Below are positions 49,861 to 60,640 of a stretch of 64,000 nt of DNA, piece after piece. The position numbers and the translations under genes were made by a program. Numbering within the stretch: position 1 is the stretch's first letter; each line of letters begins with the position of its first letter. Location of the stretch: assembly GCF_000276665.1 (NCBI RefSeq), contig NW_004955517.1:617128-681127 (forward strand). The letters run 5' to 3'. Origin of the DNA: Chinchilla lanigera. Taxonomy: Eukaryota; Chordata; Mammalia; Rodentia; Chinchillidae. The notes beneath the pieces were generated by a model. That model was not told the origin of the DNA and made no database searches. It was given only the letters and a program-made list of their open reading frames with translations.

Positions 49861-51100
49861 GTCTCTCAGTCAAATGACAGAGATTTACTAGGGCCTGGCA
49901 ATTGCAGAAGTAATTTCAAAGAATACTGACATCTGAATTTTACAGAAGATGAAATTTTAGCTTGCATTCCTCCAAAGTTGTTGATGTGAATGTTTCTTTG
50001 AAATGGTGGTATCTCAGGAATCAACTGCCTTTTTTGCATTTTTCAGATGGGTAATGAAAGATGCTGTTAAATTTCTCAGTTACAACACACAGGGCTGTGA
50101 TGCAAAGGCAAGCAGAAACACCAAAATGACACCCAGGATTTGGAGGCAAATTTATTTAATGTCAGAAGGACACTGACAGGGAATCAACTGTCCCTCAAAA
50201 TGTCAGGCTCCAAAGGCCCAGGGAGGCAGGTGTTAATGGAGTTGAAAGGGTAAGTACAGAGTTAGAGAACTTGGCTGTCTTTGATTGGTTCTTACAGTAT
50301 GCATCATGGTGACCAGCTGTTTCTAGGAGACAGAAGTGACAGGAACTATAACAGGAACTGTTACCTGGGCAACTAACAGACTGGCTGGGGGGCATTTTCT
50401 GCTACAGTGGCAGACCAGTTTGTGATTCCACAGCCATCCTAAGTGTGATATATATCCACTTGGGTTACTTCCACTATCAAGTTGCTTTACTTCAATTTCT
50501 GCCCTCAACTGAAGATTCACCTTGAATTAGATCAAAATGTGGCCCAAGGTGTTGAGGATTAATTAGTTAACGCTGGTAAGATAACAAGTCCACTTAGACT
50601 TTTAACTAGTATAATTAGGCAAATTAGGCCCTTTTAGCCATTATGAGTAGCTTTGATCCTGCCTGTCTTCTCACATGCCAGAGCAGTTGGCTGGGAGGAA
50701 GGGTAGGGAATGAGCAGTAGTGGCCGGCACCGGAAAAATGCAAACCTCATTTGTGATGGCTATTTTCAGATTCTCTTTTAATGGTGAGATGAGAAAAGCA
50801 TCCCCAAGGAAATTAAAATCCCTTAGTAGTGATGGAAGACCTCAAGTCATTATTTCTGAAACACCAATAAGTAAATTAGAAAAATGCTGTGTTCTCTCAT
50901 TTAAATTCATGTATGCATTGTCTGTCCCTCCCTCTCTTTGCAAAGGGGAAGCATGATTATGAGACTCTGCTGAAGCACTCTCAAGGAAACTACAATTTAT
51001 ATTTGAGAAATCTATTTTCCACACACACTCTTGATTTCTCTGGAGCTGGCTTCCTTCTTTTTAACCACCACTACAGTCATGGTCATCATCACCTTGGGTT
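49861..51100. other. Intergenic, nothing recognised
   Basis: Unique-looking sequence; I find no gene, RNA or clear repeat in it. Confidence 0.5.
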
Positions 51101-51109
51101 TGCACAACC

Positions 51110-51240
51110 TTTTGCAGTTCAGCAATAAAGTGGAAACTACAAGGCACCTGTATGTGCTAGGCACTGTACTGGGACCTCATCTAACCCTCCAGGACCTGCC
51201 AAGATAGCTATGGTCGTCCCCACTTTTCATAAGCTGATGG
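51110..51240 (-). mobile_element. MIR SINE fragment, reverse orientation
   Basis: Has tatgtgctaggcactgtact, acctcatctaaccctccagg and atagctatggtcgtccccac. Confidence 0.5.
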
Positions 51241-51332
51241 CCGTTCCTGAGGCTGTTCTCCTGATTGTGGTATGGAAAACGAAGACACTAGAGATGTTAT
51301 ATTCTTTCCAAAACTTTACACTGGAAGCAAGT

Positions 51333-51437
51333 TTTCACTGGGTGTAGTTGCAAACACCTGTAATCCCAAATATTGAGCAGAATCAAAAGTTCAAGGCCAG
51401 CCTGAGTGACTTCGTGAGAACCTTTCTCAAATTTAAA
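51333..51437 (+). mobile_element. B1 SINE, diverged
   Basis: Reads actgggtgtagttgcaaaca, cctgtaatcccaaatattga, gttcaaggccagcctgagtg, gagaacctttctcaaattta. Confidence 0.7.
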
Positions 51438-51499
51438 GGGGGTAGGGGTGTACATGACTGGTACAGAGTTTTCTGGCATGGGAAAGTCCTTGGGTTTAG

Positions 51500-51553
51500 G
51501 AGAGAGAGGGGGAGGGGCAGGGGAAGGAGGAAGGGAGGGAGGAAGGAGGGAAA
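51500..51553. repeat. Purine-rich (G/A) low-complexity tract
   Basis: About 54 bases of almost only A and G (gagagagggggaggggcagg, then ggaaggaggaagggagggag) directly after the B1. Confidence 0.85.
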
Positions 51554-51995
51554 TTATCTGCATCATTTTTCACTGTGGTTTTTGTCTCCCAGGAGATCAG
51601 GATACATGCCCCCGCTTTTCAATTACAGGAATTCGAGGATTTGCTTGCAGACACCACTACTGTTGTTAGTTGGTGCTCCACATTGGCTCTCTGATGAGCT
51701 CCTCAGCCGCACATGTCACATCCATGTTGACCCAGGGTCCCTGAGCCCTGCAGGCACTTCTCCTGACAGACTCCCCAGTGCTGCTTTCCCATCCTCCCTC
51801 TCTGCAGTACTGGACGCAGACCCTGACCCCCCACCAGCTGGCTTTCCTTGCTCCCTTCTGACCTCCAACCAGTACAGTCCACCCCCTTTCTGTCTCCTTG
51901 CCCCTGTGCACCTCCCAAGCACTGAGGGCTCCCCAGAGACCCCTTATGGCATTCTCTTTCACTGTGGTGATTTCCTTTACTCCTCTGGCTTAGGT

Positions 51996-52155
51996 CAGTG
52001 GTTCCTAAACTTTGTTGCATATCAGAATCACCTGGGAGAGCTTTGAAACTTCCTAAACTGCACTATGGATTAATTAGCTGAGAATCTCTGATAATCAGGG
52101 TTTTTTTAACCCCCAAAAGCTCTGTAGGTGATTCCAAAATGCAGTTATGAGAACC
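51996..52155 (+). mobile_element. MER5A hAT DNA transposon
   Basis: Starts cagtggttcctaaactttgt, continues atatcagaatcacctgggag and gaatctctgataatcagggt, and ends ccaaaatgcagttatgagaacc. The ends are imperfect inverted repeats, as in MER5A. Confidence 0.65.
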
Positions 52156-52159
52156 AGAT

Positions 52160-53000
52160 GCAGGACTCATCACCTGTACATTATCCTCAACATGAGCCCC
52201 ATCTCTCCACCTGCTGGTACTGCCACACATTTCACCCTGAGCATGTCCAAGGACTGTGAACACACTGGGGCCCAATTATCTTTGTGATTCCCACAAGACA
52301 TACCTAAGAAACTGCTGCTATGTTCAACACCTGGCCTCCTGCATTGTTTCTGGCAACACCACCAAGGAGAAGATGGCCTCTCTGGATATCGCCTCTGCCT
52401 GCTCCCCTAGCTCAGGGAAGAGCTACACATCCTCCTGTGAAGCCAGGAGTAATCCTCAGAGTGCCTTTGACTGTCTTTGCCTCTCCTATACCCATCCCAC
52501 ACCCCGCTCCTTGCTCATTTGCTTGTGATGGTGCCTTGAATCTAGCCCCATTTTCTCCAGCTCCCAGGCACATATAAACTCAGTAAGGGGTTCCTTTGTG
52601 TCTACACTCTACATTTGTTCCCTTGACAATCCAGCTTCCATGATTTGCCAGAATAACCTTATAAAACAGAACAGGTCATGGCCTTTTCTCTGTAAAACTG
52701 GCCACTCATCACTGAAGGCCAAGGCAGCCTGGACCTCTCTGGGTCAGTCCTGGCAGGCTTTGTCCCACTGAACTCCCCATGGCAAGAACGAGGCTGCCCT
52801 TCTTGTGTAAGCAGCAGGCTGGCCTGAGTGCTGAACATGCTCAATAACAGATGTGTTGGCAGCAGGGTCTATACTGTTTCTTGGAGCTCCCCAGCAGGAT
52901 TAACTGCAGCTGCCCATGGTGGTAATTTACTTGATAACTCTCCAGTCACTGGCTCCTTCTTTCTCACCCCTTTTCCATCAATAAAATAATAACCAAATAA
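52160..53000. other. Intergenic, no gene recognised
   Basis: C-rich unique-looking sequence with weak L2-like composition near 52.35-52.8 kb. No coding frame of interest. Confidence 0.45.
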
Positions 53001-53014
53001 GAAACTTTCTTTTG

Positions 53015-53111
53015 TTTTGTTTTTGTTTTTTTCTCTGGTACCGGGAACGAACTCACGGCCTTGCGCTTGCCAGGCAGGCGCTTTTGCCACTGAGCTAAAT
53101 CCCCAGCCCCA
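53015..53111 (-). mobile_element. ID SINE, reverse orientation, with target-site duplication
   Basis: Reads tctggtaccgggaacgaact…tgagctaaatccccagcccc, the reverse complement of the ID body. A perfect 14-base duplication, gaaactttcttttg, lies at 53001-53014 and 53112-53125. Confidence 0.93.
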
Positions 53112-53369
53112 GAAACTTTCTTTTGGACTGTTAAGTTGGGATAAGCTGCCAGGGTCCTTCAAACACAGATATTCATGATGTTGCAGTGGTGTTTGCTTGG
53201 AGTGTTAGATCAGCAACACAAATGTGCCCGATAAATGGGAGAACATAAAGAATTGAAAGACTGCACAGAATCAAAAGTCTGAGTAAAGTCTAGTTCATAA
53301 TCTTGCAAGATTCACCTTCATATTTCCTTCTTCTTATTGAAACCTTTTCATAAGTCTAGAAAGAATTTT

Positions 53370-53404
53370 CTTTTCTCTCCCTCCCTCCTTCTCTCTCTCT
53401 CTCC
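53370..53404. repeat. (TC)n / pyrimidine tract
   Basis: cttttctctccctccctcct followed by TC repeats; forms the poly-T side of the neighbouring old reverse SINE. Confidence 0.75.
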
Positions 53405-53407
53405 TTA

Positions 53408-53482
53408 AGTGCTGGGAACTAAACTCAGGGCCTAGTGCGTGGCAGACAAGCACTGTACCATTGAATTACATCCCATCCCCAA
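53408..53482 (-). mobile_element. Old tRNA-derived (ID-like) SINE, reverse orientation
   Basis: Reads gtgctgggaactaaactcag, ggcctagtgcgtggcagaca, agcactgtaccattgaatta and catcccatcccc. A decayed reverse ID-type head, clearly older than the intact copies. Confidence 0.6.
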
Positions 53483-53484
53483 CA

Positions 53485-55390
53485 AGGCTTTGTCAGTGTG
53501 TTTATGCAACACCCAGCAACTGTTTATGTGACCCGTTTGCCCATGAAGAAGAGGCCCCAGGAACCATGTTTATGGTCTCTACCCTTCACCATAATCCACA
53601 CCCGCAGGAATATGGATTTAGGACTTAGACATCTGGATTCAGTCAGTGAAGAAAAATAAAACACAGAAGCAATGGGGCGGCCATTTTCCAGCACACGTTT
53701 TCCATCTTGTGGACTAAGGAATGGAAGAAGCCCGGCTGCAGAGACACAGAGAAACACAGTAGGCCAAGATGAGAGGAAGAGAGTGTTGCTCTGGCCACTG
53801 CCTCAAAGTCTGTCCCTAAGCTCAGTGGTGTCTGCTCAGGGCTTCTGAGCCCCTCTGCATCCTTCTGATGCAGACTTTCCTGTAAGTGCCTCGCTACTTT
53901 AAGTTGGTTCTGTTACTTAAAACCAAAGAGTTCTAAAGAATACAGTTTCCATGGAACTTGCTACAAAAGAAAAGAAACTCTTTCATGTGCTTTCCTGGTG
54001 GAATGTTTTGTGCAAACTACTCAGGTGGTGACAGTAAGTACCCAATGCCCCAAGCAGGGCTGCTGGGGAAAGGTGGGAGTTCAGGGCTTTGTGGTTTTGT
54101 GTCCTGACAGCCTTTCATTTTATTTTTTGTTTTTTCTTCCTTTAGTCTGTCCATATAGCTGCAGTATTTTGGTGCTGCTTCACTTCTTAGGATATCTTGT
54201 CTCTGTTAAGTCTTACCTTTAGAGTGTAAGTATCTCCTGTGGCAATCACCTTTGAAATTCTGAGCACTTCTCTTAAGCATTATACAATAGAGGAAAATGA
54301 GCAGTGCCATCTTGCAGCTATTCTAGAAACTCATTATGTTGGAACATGAGTTTTCAAAGAATCTGAGTCAATCCATCGATGTTGGATTGACTGCTTCAAC
54401 AATGCTCCCATCCTAGGAAGGCCCACCGTGATGAGCCCCAGTGTGGCTACAGTGGCATACTAACTGAACTGATGACCCCAATCAGTAACTTCTCTGTATG
54501 CATTCCCTCTATCCTTTGTCTCCTGTTGCAATATTTTTCTGGGCTAGCTCTGTGACTTGCTTTAGCCAAAAGAACTCAGTGGAAATCACAGCATGACAGC
54601 TCTGAGCACAAGTCACAGGAGAGCTTGCACAGTTCACCTGCTGTCCTGCAGAGCTGCTCTTGCTCACACTTGGACTCCAGCCACAGCGAGAAGGAGCCCC
54701 TGCTAGTGTGCTGGGGTGGGAAGCGAGAGACCAGGGAGCAGAACCAGGTCATTCTATTCAGGACCACCTGAGAGCAACCAGCCCAGAAAATGTGCCACAT
54801 TAGCAAGGCCAGTCACCATCAACAAATGACCTTCACATCAGTGGAACCATCCAGGGAGTCTTCAAACTTCAGAGCAAAGATAAATGGTTCTTAAAGCCTT
54901 CAAGTTCTGGGGTGATTTATTGTAGAAGCTTAGTAGATCTGCACAGCTGATACACTCCTGAATCTTTCTTCAGTTGGACTTATAAATGGGTAAGTCCTTA
55001 ACGTGCAGCTTGAAAGGAAATGATACAGCTCTATGTGTGTTACTGTAGATTCTCAACAGACATGAGGTTACATTCCAAATGACTACACAGTCATATCTTA
55101 GTACTTGACTGCTTTGAAACTTGTGGAATTTGGTACTCTAAACATTTTGACAAAAACATTTGTCCCAGTACTTGTCATTTGTTTGGTGCTGAACACACAA
55201 GCTAGAACTTGTCAGTGTCACGTCTCATGAGTTGCAGGCTTCTCTAGCCAAAGAATCTCTTCTGTTCTCATTGTTTTACACATCATGCCTCCCAGAACCA
55301 ATTAAGGGCAAGTACTGAGCTAACATAGCACAGGCTATTCTGTGTACATGGAAGTCTCTCTGCAGGGACTGGGGTGCTGCTTGAGAAAAA
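53485..55390. other. Intergenic, no gene recognised
   Basis: No gene or strong repeat. A 10-base perfect inverted repeat sits at 54366-54392. Confidence 0.5.
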
Positions 55391-55394
55391 TTAA

Positions 55395-55615
55395 TCCTCC
55401 AGAGCAGAGGTCAGCCAAATCCCACCCGTGCTCAGTTTCTGCGAATAAAGTCTTGTTGCATCACAGTCACATTCACTGTTTAATATTCTCTGTGGCTGGC
55501 TTTGCACTGCAACAGCACAGCTGAGTAACTGTGACAGGGACAGCAGGGCCTGCAGAGGCTCATCTTCTCACTCTCTGGTCCTTTGTAGAAAACATTTGCC
55601 AATCCCTGCTATAGA
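55395..55615 (-). mobile_element. Ancient hAT-type DNA transposon with terminal inverted repeats
   Basis: Starts ccagagcagaggtcagccaaa and ends catttgccaatccctgct, imperfect inverted repeats of about 16 bases. Inside are cgaataaagtcttgttgcat and ctgtggctggctttgcactg. Same family as the copy at 36.66 kb; the strand is uncertain. Confidence 0.55.
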
Positions 55616-56265
55616 GAATCTAAATTAAGCTTCCATGTGCTAATAACTGGGAAGCAATGTGCCATATGAATTTGGATTGCCAGGGCAGAAAACAAGTGTT
55701 TCAATTTAGAAGCAAAACCCTGGAGTAGCCACAGTACACAATCCAAACAGCAGCCACCACTTGGGCTGGAGATGATCTGCTCACAGACATGGGCATGCTG
55801 CATCCTCCACAGGAAACTGCAGGGGGCTCCTTAATTAATGACCAAGAGCAACTTCTCTCCTCAAGAACAGGAATCGCAGCTTATTCTAAATCTAAGCAGT
55901 ACCTTTAAGCTCCTTACAACCACTTTCCACTACAGTCTACAGCTCAGTCTGTAACCCTTCTCTCAGGAGTACAACCTTTTTTGGAAGGTTAAAAAAAAAA
56001 ACAGAGAAAAATATCACAACAAGATTGATTCCAATTCTGCCACTGATTTACTGTCTAATAAATAACCAGAGAAACAATCAGGAAGATTAGCCAAGCTTCT
56101 CATGGATGATGGATCCCAGATACTCAAATAATTTCTCCTCTAAGCTCTCCCAATTTAATGTGAAAATATGAGGAGGAAAAAGGTATGAGTGAGTGACAGA
56201 ATTTTCCATGCCATTGCTGGGAAAAATACTCAATACTCCCAGTTTAAAGGAAGATAGCCTGATTT
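55616..56265. other. Intergenic, nothing recognised
   Basis: Unique-looking AT-rich sequence. Confidence 0.5.
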
Positions 56266-56267
56266 TT

Positions 56268-56720
56268 GGCTCACTGTTTCAGCAGAGTTAGTCCATGGTT
56301 AGCTGGCTCAAACACAGAAAGGCATGCTGGGAGGTCTGACCTGGAGAAGAGCTGCTCACATCAGGACAGCCAGGAAGCAGAAAGAGAAGGAAGGGAGGGA
56401 GATACTCCCTTCCAAGTCAGGCCCCCAGAAGTCTGCCTCTTCTGACCAGGCCCCACCTCCTAACAGCATGCTCAGCTGCTGAACTCCTTAATGGATGGAT
56501 CCAAAGATGAATGTAGTCCCCCTATGATTCAATCACATCCCAAAAGCCCCACCTCTCAGGCTTGAGAATTTTGGGGGACATTCTATTTTTTTCGTTTGTT
56601 TTTTTTTGTTTGTTTGTTTTTCCGGTACCGGGAATCAAACTCACGACCTCGAGCTTGCCAGGCAGGCGCTGTGCTGCTGAGCTAAATCCCCAGCCCTGAC
56701 ATTCTAGGTAGTATGACTTT
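56268..56720 (-). mobile_element. ERVL-MaLR LTR, reverse orientation, interrupted by an ID element
   Basis: Reads gagttagtccatggttagct, cacatcaggacagccaggaa, ccaggccccacctcctaaca, cctatgattcaatcacatcc and tgagaattttgggggacatt. The ID at 56586-56697 splits the last bases. Confidence 0.55.
56586..56697 (-). mobile_element. ID SINE, reverse orientation, with target-site duplication
   Basis: Poly-T side (tttttttcgtttg…), then tttttccggtaccgggaatc…gctgagctaaatccccagcc. The 9-base duplication gacattcta lies at 56577-56585 and 56698-56706. Confidence 0.93.
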
Positions 56721-57089
56721 GTAGTACGAGTATCTTAATGCTGTAACTATCAGGATGAGTCTGCTTCCCCTCTTCTTGCCCCATTGGTTGAACCCTGCCA
56801 TGTGTCAGGCATGGAGCAAAGCTGAGTGCTGCAGTGTGTCCCTCAGCGTGTCCCTGGGATGTGTGGGCTCCTTTGCCTGCAACGGCTTCTGCCCAGCCTT
56901 CCCCAGCTTCATTGGTGGCAGCCACCCCACCTTGTTGTTTACAGTCCAATGTTGGCAGTTCCATAGCCTCTGTACGAATTCCTTCAGATTCTTTCAAGTT
57001 TTCCATTGAAATCTAACCCACGTCTGACAACTTCTCTGTAACACTCCCACCATCACCTGGCCAGGGCCCAGCACCTCCTCCTCAGAAGC

Positions 57090-57430
57090 CTGGATAAGCC
57101 TCTGTAATGGTCTTGCTGCCTCCTTTCGCTGCTCTCTGGCCAGTTGTCCCCATAGCAAACAGAGCAGCCTTTTCAAGATGTAAACAGGTGAAATCTCTTT
57201 CCTGTCCCAATCTTCCAGTAACTTCTCTCACCTCTATGGCCACACCTCTTACTGCCCTTTACAGGACCCCACACAACCAGCCAGCTCACCAACTCTCTGA
57301 GCTCGCTTTTGGCGGTTTTCTCCTTCCCTGCCTCTGTAGTCTCATCACTCTGTACTTTTCCCGGTGCTTCAAGACCATCCGGGTCCTTCCCACCTCCTGG
57401 CCTTTGCGCTGCCCTCCTGTCTATGTGGAA
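57090..57430 (+). mobile_element. LINE L2 fragment (coding region remnant)
   Basis: Reads gagcagccttttcaagatgt, aatctctttcctgtcccaat, cttccagtaacttctctcac, cctttgcgctgccctcctgt, in the order of the L2 ORF 3' part. The open frame of 195 codons at 57107-57694 starts inside it and is not a real gene. Confidence 0.5.
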
Positions 57431-57639
57431 GGATGCCGACCCACCAAGCAGCCCTGTCCTTTGCTTGACTCCTGCCTCTCTCAGCAGGGTTGGTGCATCC
57501 CGATTCTAGACAAACGTGGTTACAGACAACAGGGCTGGGAGCCCCAGGACATCACACAGGCAGCTGCCAGACCAAGGGCTCTCCTGGCCCCAGGTCAGCG
57601 GAGCCAAGGTCCATTTTCTCCTGACAGAAAACTCTTTCC

Positions 57640-58050
57640 AAACGGCTTTCCCCAGCCTCTCAGTTCATACGCCGCTAGGGCCTCCCTGGGGTGAGAGGGT
57701 CCGGGTTTGTCTCGGCTCCCTGCTTGGAGGCCGGGCTGCCTCCTCGGCTCCTCCGTGTCTGGGCACGCCGCGGCGCGGGCCTTCGGGGCGCGGGGGACCT
57801 GCAGGGAGGAGTTCCTAGCTTTCTCCTTCCCATTTTCCACGGTCTCTCCGTGCCCCGTCGCTGTTCCTCCCCAGGCAGAAACTCTACATCCATTTAAGCC
57901 CAGGCCCTCTGGCCGGCTGACGGACGACCCCCTCCGTCTTCCCGGCCTCAGCCAAAATGGCGGCTCCGCGGGGCGCGCGGTGCACTGTGGTCCGCAGCAG
58001 CCCCGGTCAGCGTCGGATTAATTGCTTGCTTAACCTAGAGTTCTCTGCAG
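57640..58050 (+). promoter_or_regulatory. CpG-rich putative promoter with YY1-type motif
   Basis: A GC- and CpG-rich patch (gcacgccgcggcgcgggccttcggggcgcg; ctccgcggggcgcgcgg) stands out in CpG-poor intergenic DNA. It ends around AAAATGGCGGC at 57954-57964, a match to the YY1 consensus found just downstream of many CpG-island start sites. No TATA box is seen. The orientation is inferred from the motif; the transcript is unknown. Confidence 0.45.
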
Positions 58051-58103
58051 CTTTTCTCTCACGGACAAAATTACCAGTCTCCTCAGCACCAACTTGGCAA
58101 TAA
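57957..58103 (+). CDS. Small ORF of 48 codons starting in the YY1 motif (hypothetical)
   Basis: The ATG inside AAAATGGCGGC has A at -3 and G at +4, a good initiation context. It opens a frame beginning MAAPRGARCTVVRSSPGQRR and ending at TAA 58101-58103. The first 20 residues are basic and Ala/Arg/Ser-rich, loosely like a mitochondrial presequence; the rest is low in distinctive features. I do not recognise it. It could be the first coding exon of an unknown spliced gene, a 5' exon of a non-coding RNA, or chance. Confidence 0.2.
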   Translation: MAAPRGARCTVVRSSPGQRRINCLLNLEFSAAFLSRTKLPVSSAPTWQ

Positions 58104-58573
58104 CAGTGGAAGCCTTGAAATGATTACGCCAATTTAAAGACAGCATGAATTCCTAGCTCTTTTTTTATGCACATAAAACTGTGAATGTCCTTTGTTCTTG
58201 CAAAAGCCACAGGCCTTTAAAACACTTATTTATTTTGCCTTCTTGACTTTTCTGTACCTTAAAATGACTTTGGATTTTATTTTTCAAAGGTTTGGCATGT
58301 GTATATTTTAGCGTGGAACGTTAAATCTTGGGCTTTGCCCTTTTCTATAGATTTCACTCCATTTTCCCTTACTCCCCCTGCCCACACCACATACCTCTCC
58401 TCTGTCATGCTGAATAACCACGGAGACAGTCCCAGTGGGAAGTGGCTGGTGGTTGGAGGGAGCCCCCAGCTGTGGACCCCAGCCTTGCAACATGGATGTG
58501 CCTCCCCTTCCTGGGAGGAAGGTCCCATACTTCTGGCTGTGGCCTGACTTTCTGCCACAAGCATCTCTCACTG

Positions 58574-58627
58574 CCCTGAAGCCTGAAGCCTGAAGCCTGA
58601 AGCCTGAAGCCTGAAGCCTGAAGCCTG
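58574..58627. repeat. Tandem repeat of CCTGAAG, about 7.7 units
   Basis: Perfect 7-base units in an otherwise non-repetitive stretch. Confidence 0.95.
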
Positions 58628-58989
58628 TTCCTCAATGAAATAATTTCCTGGCAGCTCTCCTGGTGTGCAGCTGAGCACTTCAGTTTCTCCTGTGGGATTT
58701 CCTGTCAATCTTGACCTTTCTCATCTCTCACTGGGAAGGCAGCCCGCACATGAGCCTGATTCCAGGCTCACACAAGTGTGAATTACTCAGGAGACGGCTG
58801 CCTTGTACCTGTTCCCAATCCCTCTGAGCTCTGCAGCTCTTGAGAGAAGCCTACAAGCTCTTGCAGTCACACTGGAGGAATAATTGTTTTGGCTGCAAAG
58901 TTTAAACCATCCAAGCCCAGGGGAAGCTGACTAGGGCAGTTATGTTTTAAGAAAGCAGTGTATAGTGACCATGAAGCAAGAGGTCACAG

Positions 58990-59120
58990 AATGAAAGAAG
59001 CCACACTTTAGGACAAGGCCTTGATTCAAATTCTATTCTACTGCTTAGAGCTCTGTGACCCACGGTAGATGGCTGAACCTTTCTGGGCTGCAGTTACCTC
59101 CCTTTCTGCATGAAACTTGT
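58990..59120 (+). mobile_element. MIR SINE fragment
   Basis: Reads gccttgattcaaattctatt, tactgcttagagctctgtga and ggctgaacctttctgggctg, the MIR core in forward orientation. Confidence 0.5.
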
Positions 59121-59514
59121 ACTATCTACCTTTTTGGGTGTCAGGGTAGACTCAGAGTAGGATGTATATATCCTAATAAAATGTCTGACCCACATTAGGG
59201 GCCATATGTATTTTCTTACTGAACTCTTACCTATGGAATATTTCTTCTCTGAATGCCCAAGCCTAGCACAGTAATTCCATAAAAATACTGTACCCTTCAC
59301 AGCTGATTTCCAGGGCTTCTCCCTGCACAGCCTGGCTGTGTAACTATGGGCCACACCCCTCTCGGTGAGACTGGATTGCTCCTTTTAGGGCTCTAAAGTG
59401 ACAACACTAAGTGGTTCTCAACAATGGTGTAGCCTTGTGCAGCTTTTATGTGAGTGATTGACTGAGTTTCTCTCCTAATTCTCTGAGCACTGAGGTCTTC
59501 AGTGTTGCTTTGGC

Positions 59515-59920
59515 CAGGATGTGGTTTGTCCTGCCAAAACTCATGTGAAAATCTGATTCCTTGTGTAACCCGTCCGAGGTGGTGAGGGTTTTCAGAGATA
59601 ATGAGGTTGTAGCACTCCACCCTCACAAACATATTCAAGTCTTTCTTGAGAGACAGGGACCATCTCCTGGGAGTGAGCAGGTATCCTGGACTGGACTGTC
59701 ACTGTATGAGCAGGCTGTGAGGAGGCAGAGCTGATGCTTTGCCTCTTCGGGACACATCTGCTTCTGAGTGATGCCATCCAACATGAGGACTCAGCAGAAG
59801 CCAACAGGTGCTCACGCCATGCTCTTGGACCCCCAGAAGTGTGAGCTAAATAAACCTCTTTTGTTCCTAAATCATGCAGTCTCTGGTATTCTCTCACAGC
59901 AACAGAGGACTAAGGCATGT
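59515..59920 (+). mobile_element. ERVL-MaLR solo LTR, forward orientation
   Basis: Reads gatgtggtttgtcctgccaa, ggtggtgagggttttcagag, aagtgtgagctaaataaacc, tcatgcagtctctggtattc and caacagaggactaaggca. The order of blocks and the terminal 'gtattctctcacagcaacagaggactaag' fit MaLR LTRs. No viral coding sequence is present. Confidence 0.65.
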
Positions 59921-60044
59921 ATGTTTGAGTTGTCTCAGCCCATCATCCTGGCCTCTGCATTAAGAGTGAAAAATGACAGCGCTTGTATCCCTGTTGAGTT
60001 TCAGATTTTACCAAGTTACATGACAGTGCTTCATTTCTAAATCA

Positions 60045-60125
60045 CAGAGTCCTGAGAAGCACACACAATAATTGTGTGTCCATTTACAGATAAGGAAACT
60101 GAGGCCTGCAAGGATTTTGTACCAG
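60045..60125 (-). mobile_element. MIR SINE fragment, reverse orientation
   Basis: Reads catttacagataaggaaact then gaggcctgcaaggattttgt. Confidence 0.5.
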
Positions 60126-60429
60126 GCTGATGCAGGGGATTCAGGCCAGTTTTCCCACCCTCACCATCCTCCCATTGGTGGTCTCGCTGCAGACTGAGAG
60201 GTGCTGTGGCTCCCGAGCCTCGCAGGTGGACACTGTGCAGACCCTCAGCCCCAGGACACCCGCCGCCAGCTGGTGGGGTGATGTCCCTTCACAGCGGAGG
60301 GCTTCGTGCAGGGCCTGCTGCCTTTGCAGTCAGTGATGACTTTTTGCTGAGGACCTGAGGCCTTTTGACAGAGTGAGAATGGACAATAATGGTGGTGGTG
60401 GCGAGAATCGTGGCAGCTAATGTTTATTC

Positions 60430-60640
60430 GAGTTTTTCAAGGGCACAGGGGTAAGTGCTACACAGAAGCAACTTAACTAACTCTCATTTACTGAGCTTCC
60501 AAAAGAAGACTTTCTGTGCAGAATTTCAAAACATCTACCCCATGGGGCAGGAGAGGAAACTGAGGCTTGAGTGGGAAGGTTACCTGCTTGATCCACATGG
60601 CAGATGTGTGGAAGGACAAGATTTGAACTCAGATTCCAGA
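60430..60640 (-). mobile_element. MIR SINE, reverse orientation
   Basis: Reads aactaactctcatttactga, ggagaggaaactgaggcttg, gtgggaaggttacctgcttg and aagatttgaactcagattcc. Confidence 0.6.

Noticed and set aside
51348..52046. 232-codon plus-strand ORF
   Set aside because: It starts inside a B1, crosses a purine tract and ends in a MER5A element; it translates repeats, not a gene.
57107..57694. 195-codon plus-strand ORF
   Set aside because: Its first half lies in an L2 remnant and no known protein is resembled; composition is ordinary for CT-rich DNA.
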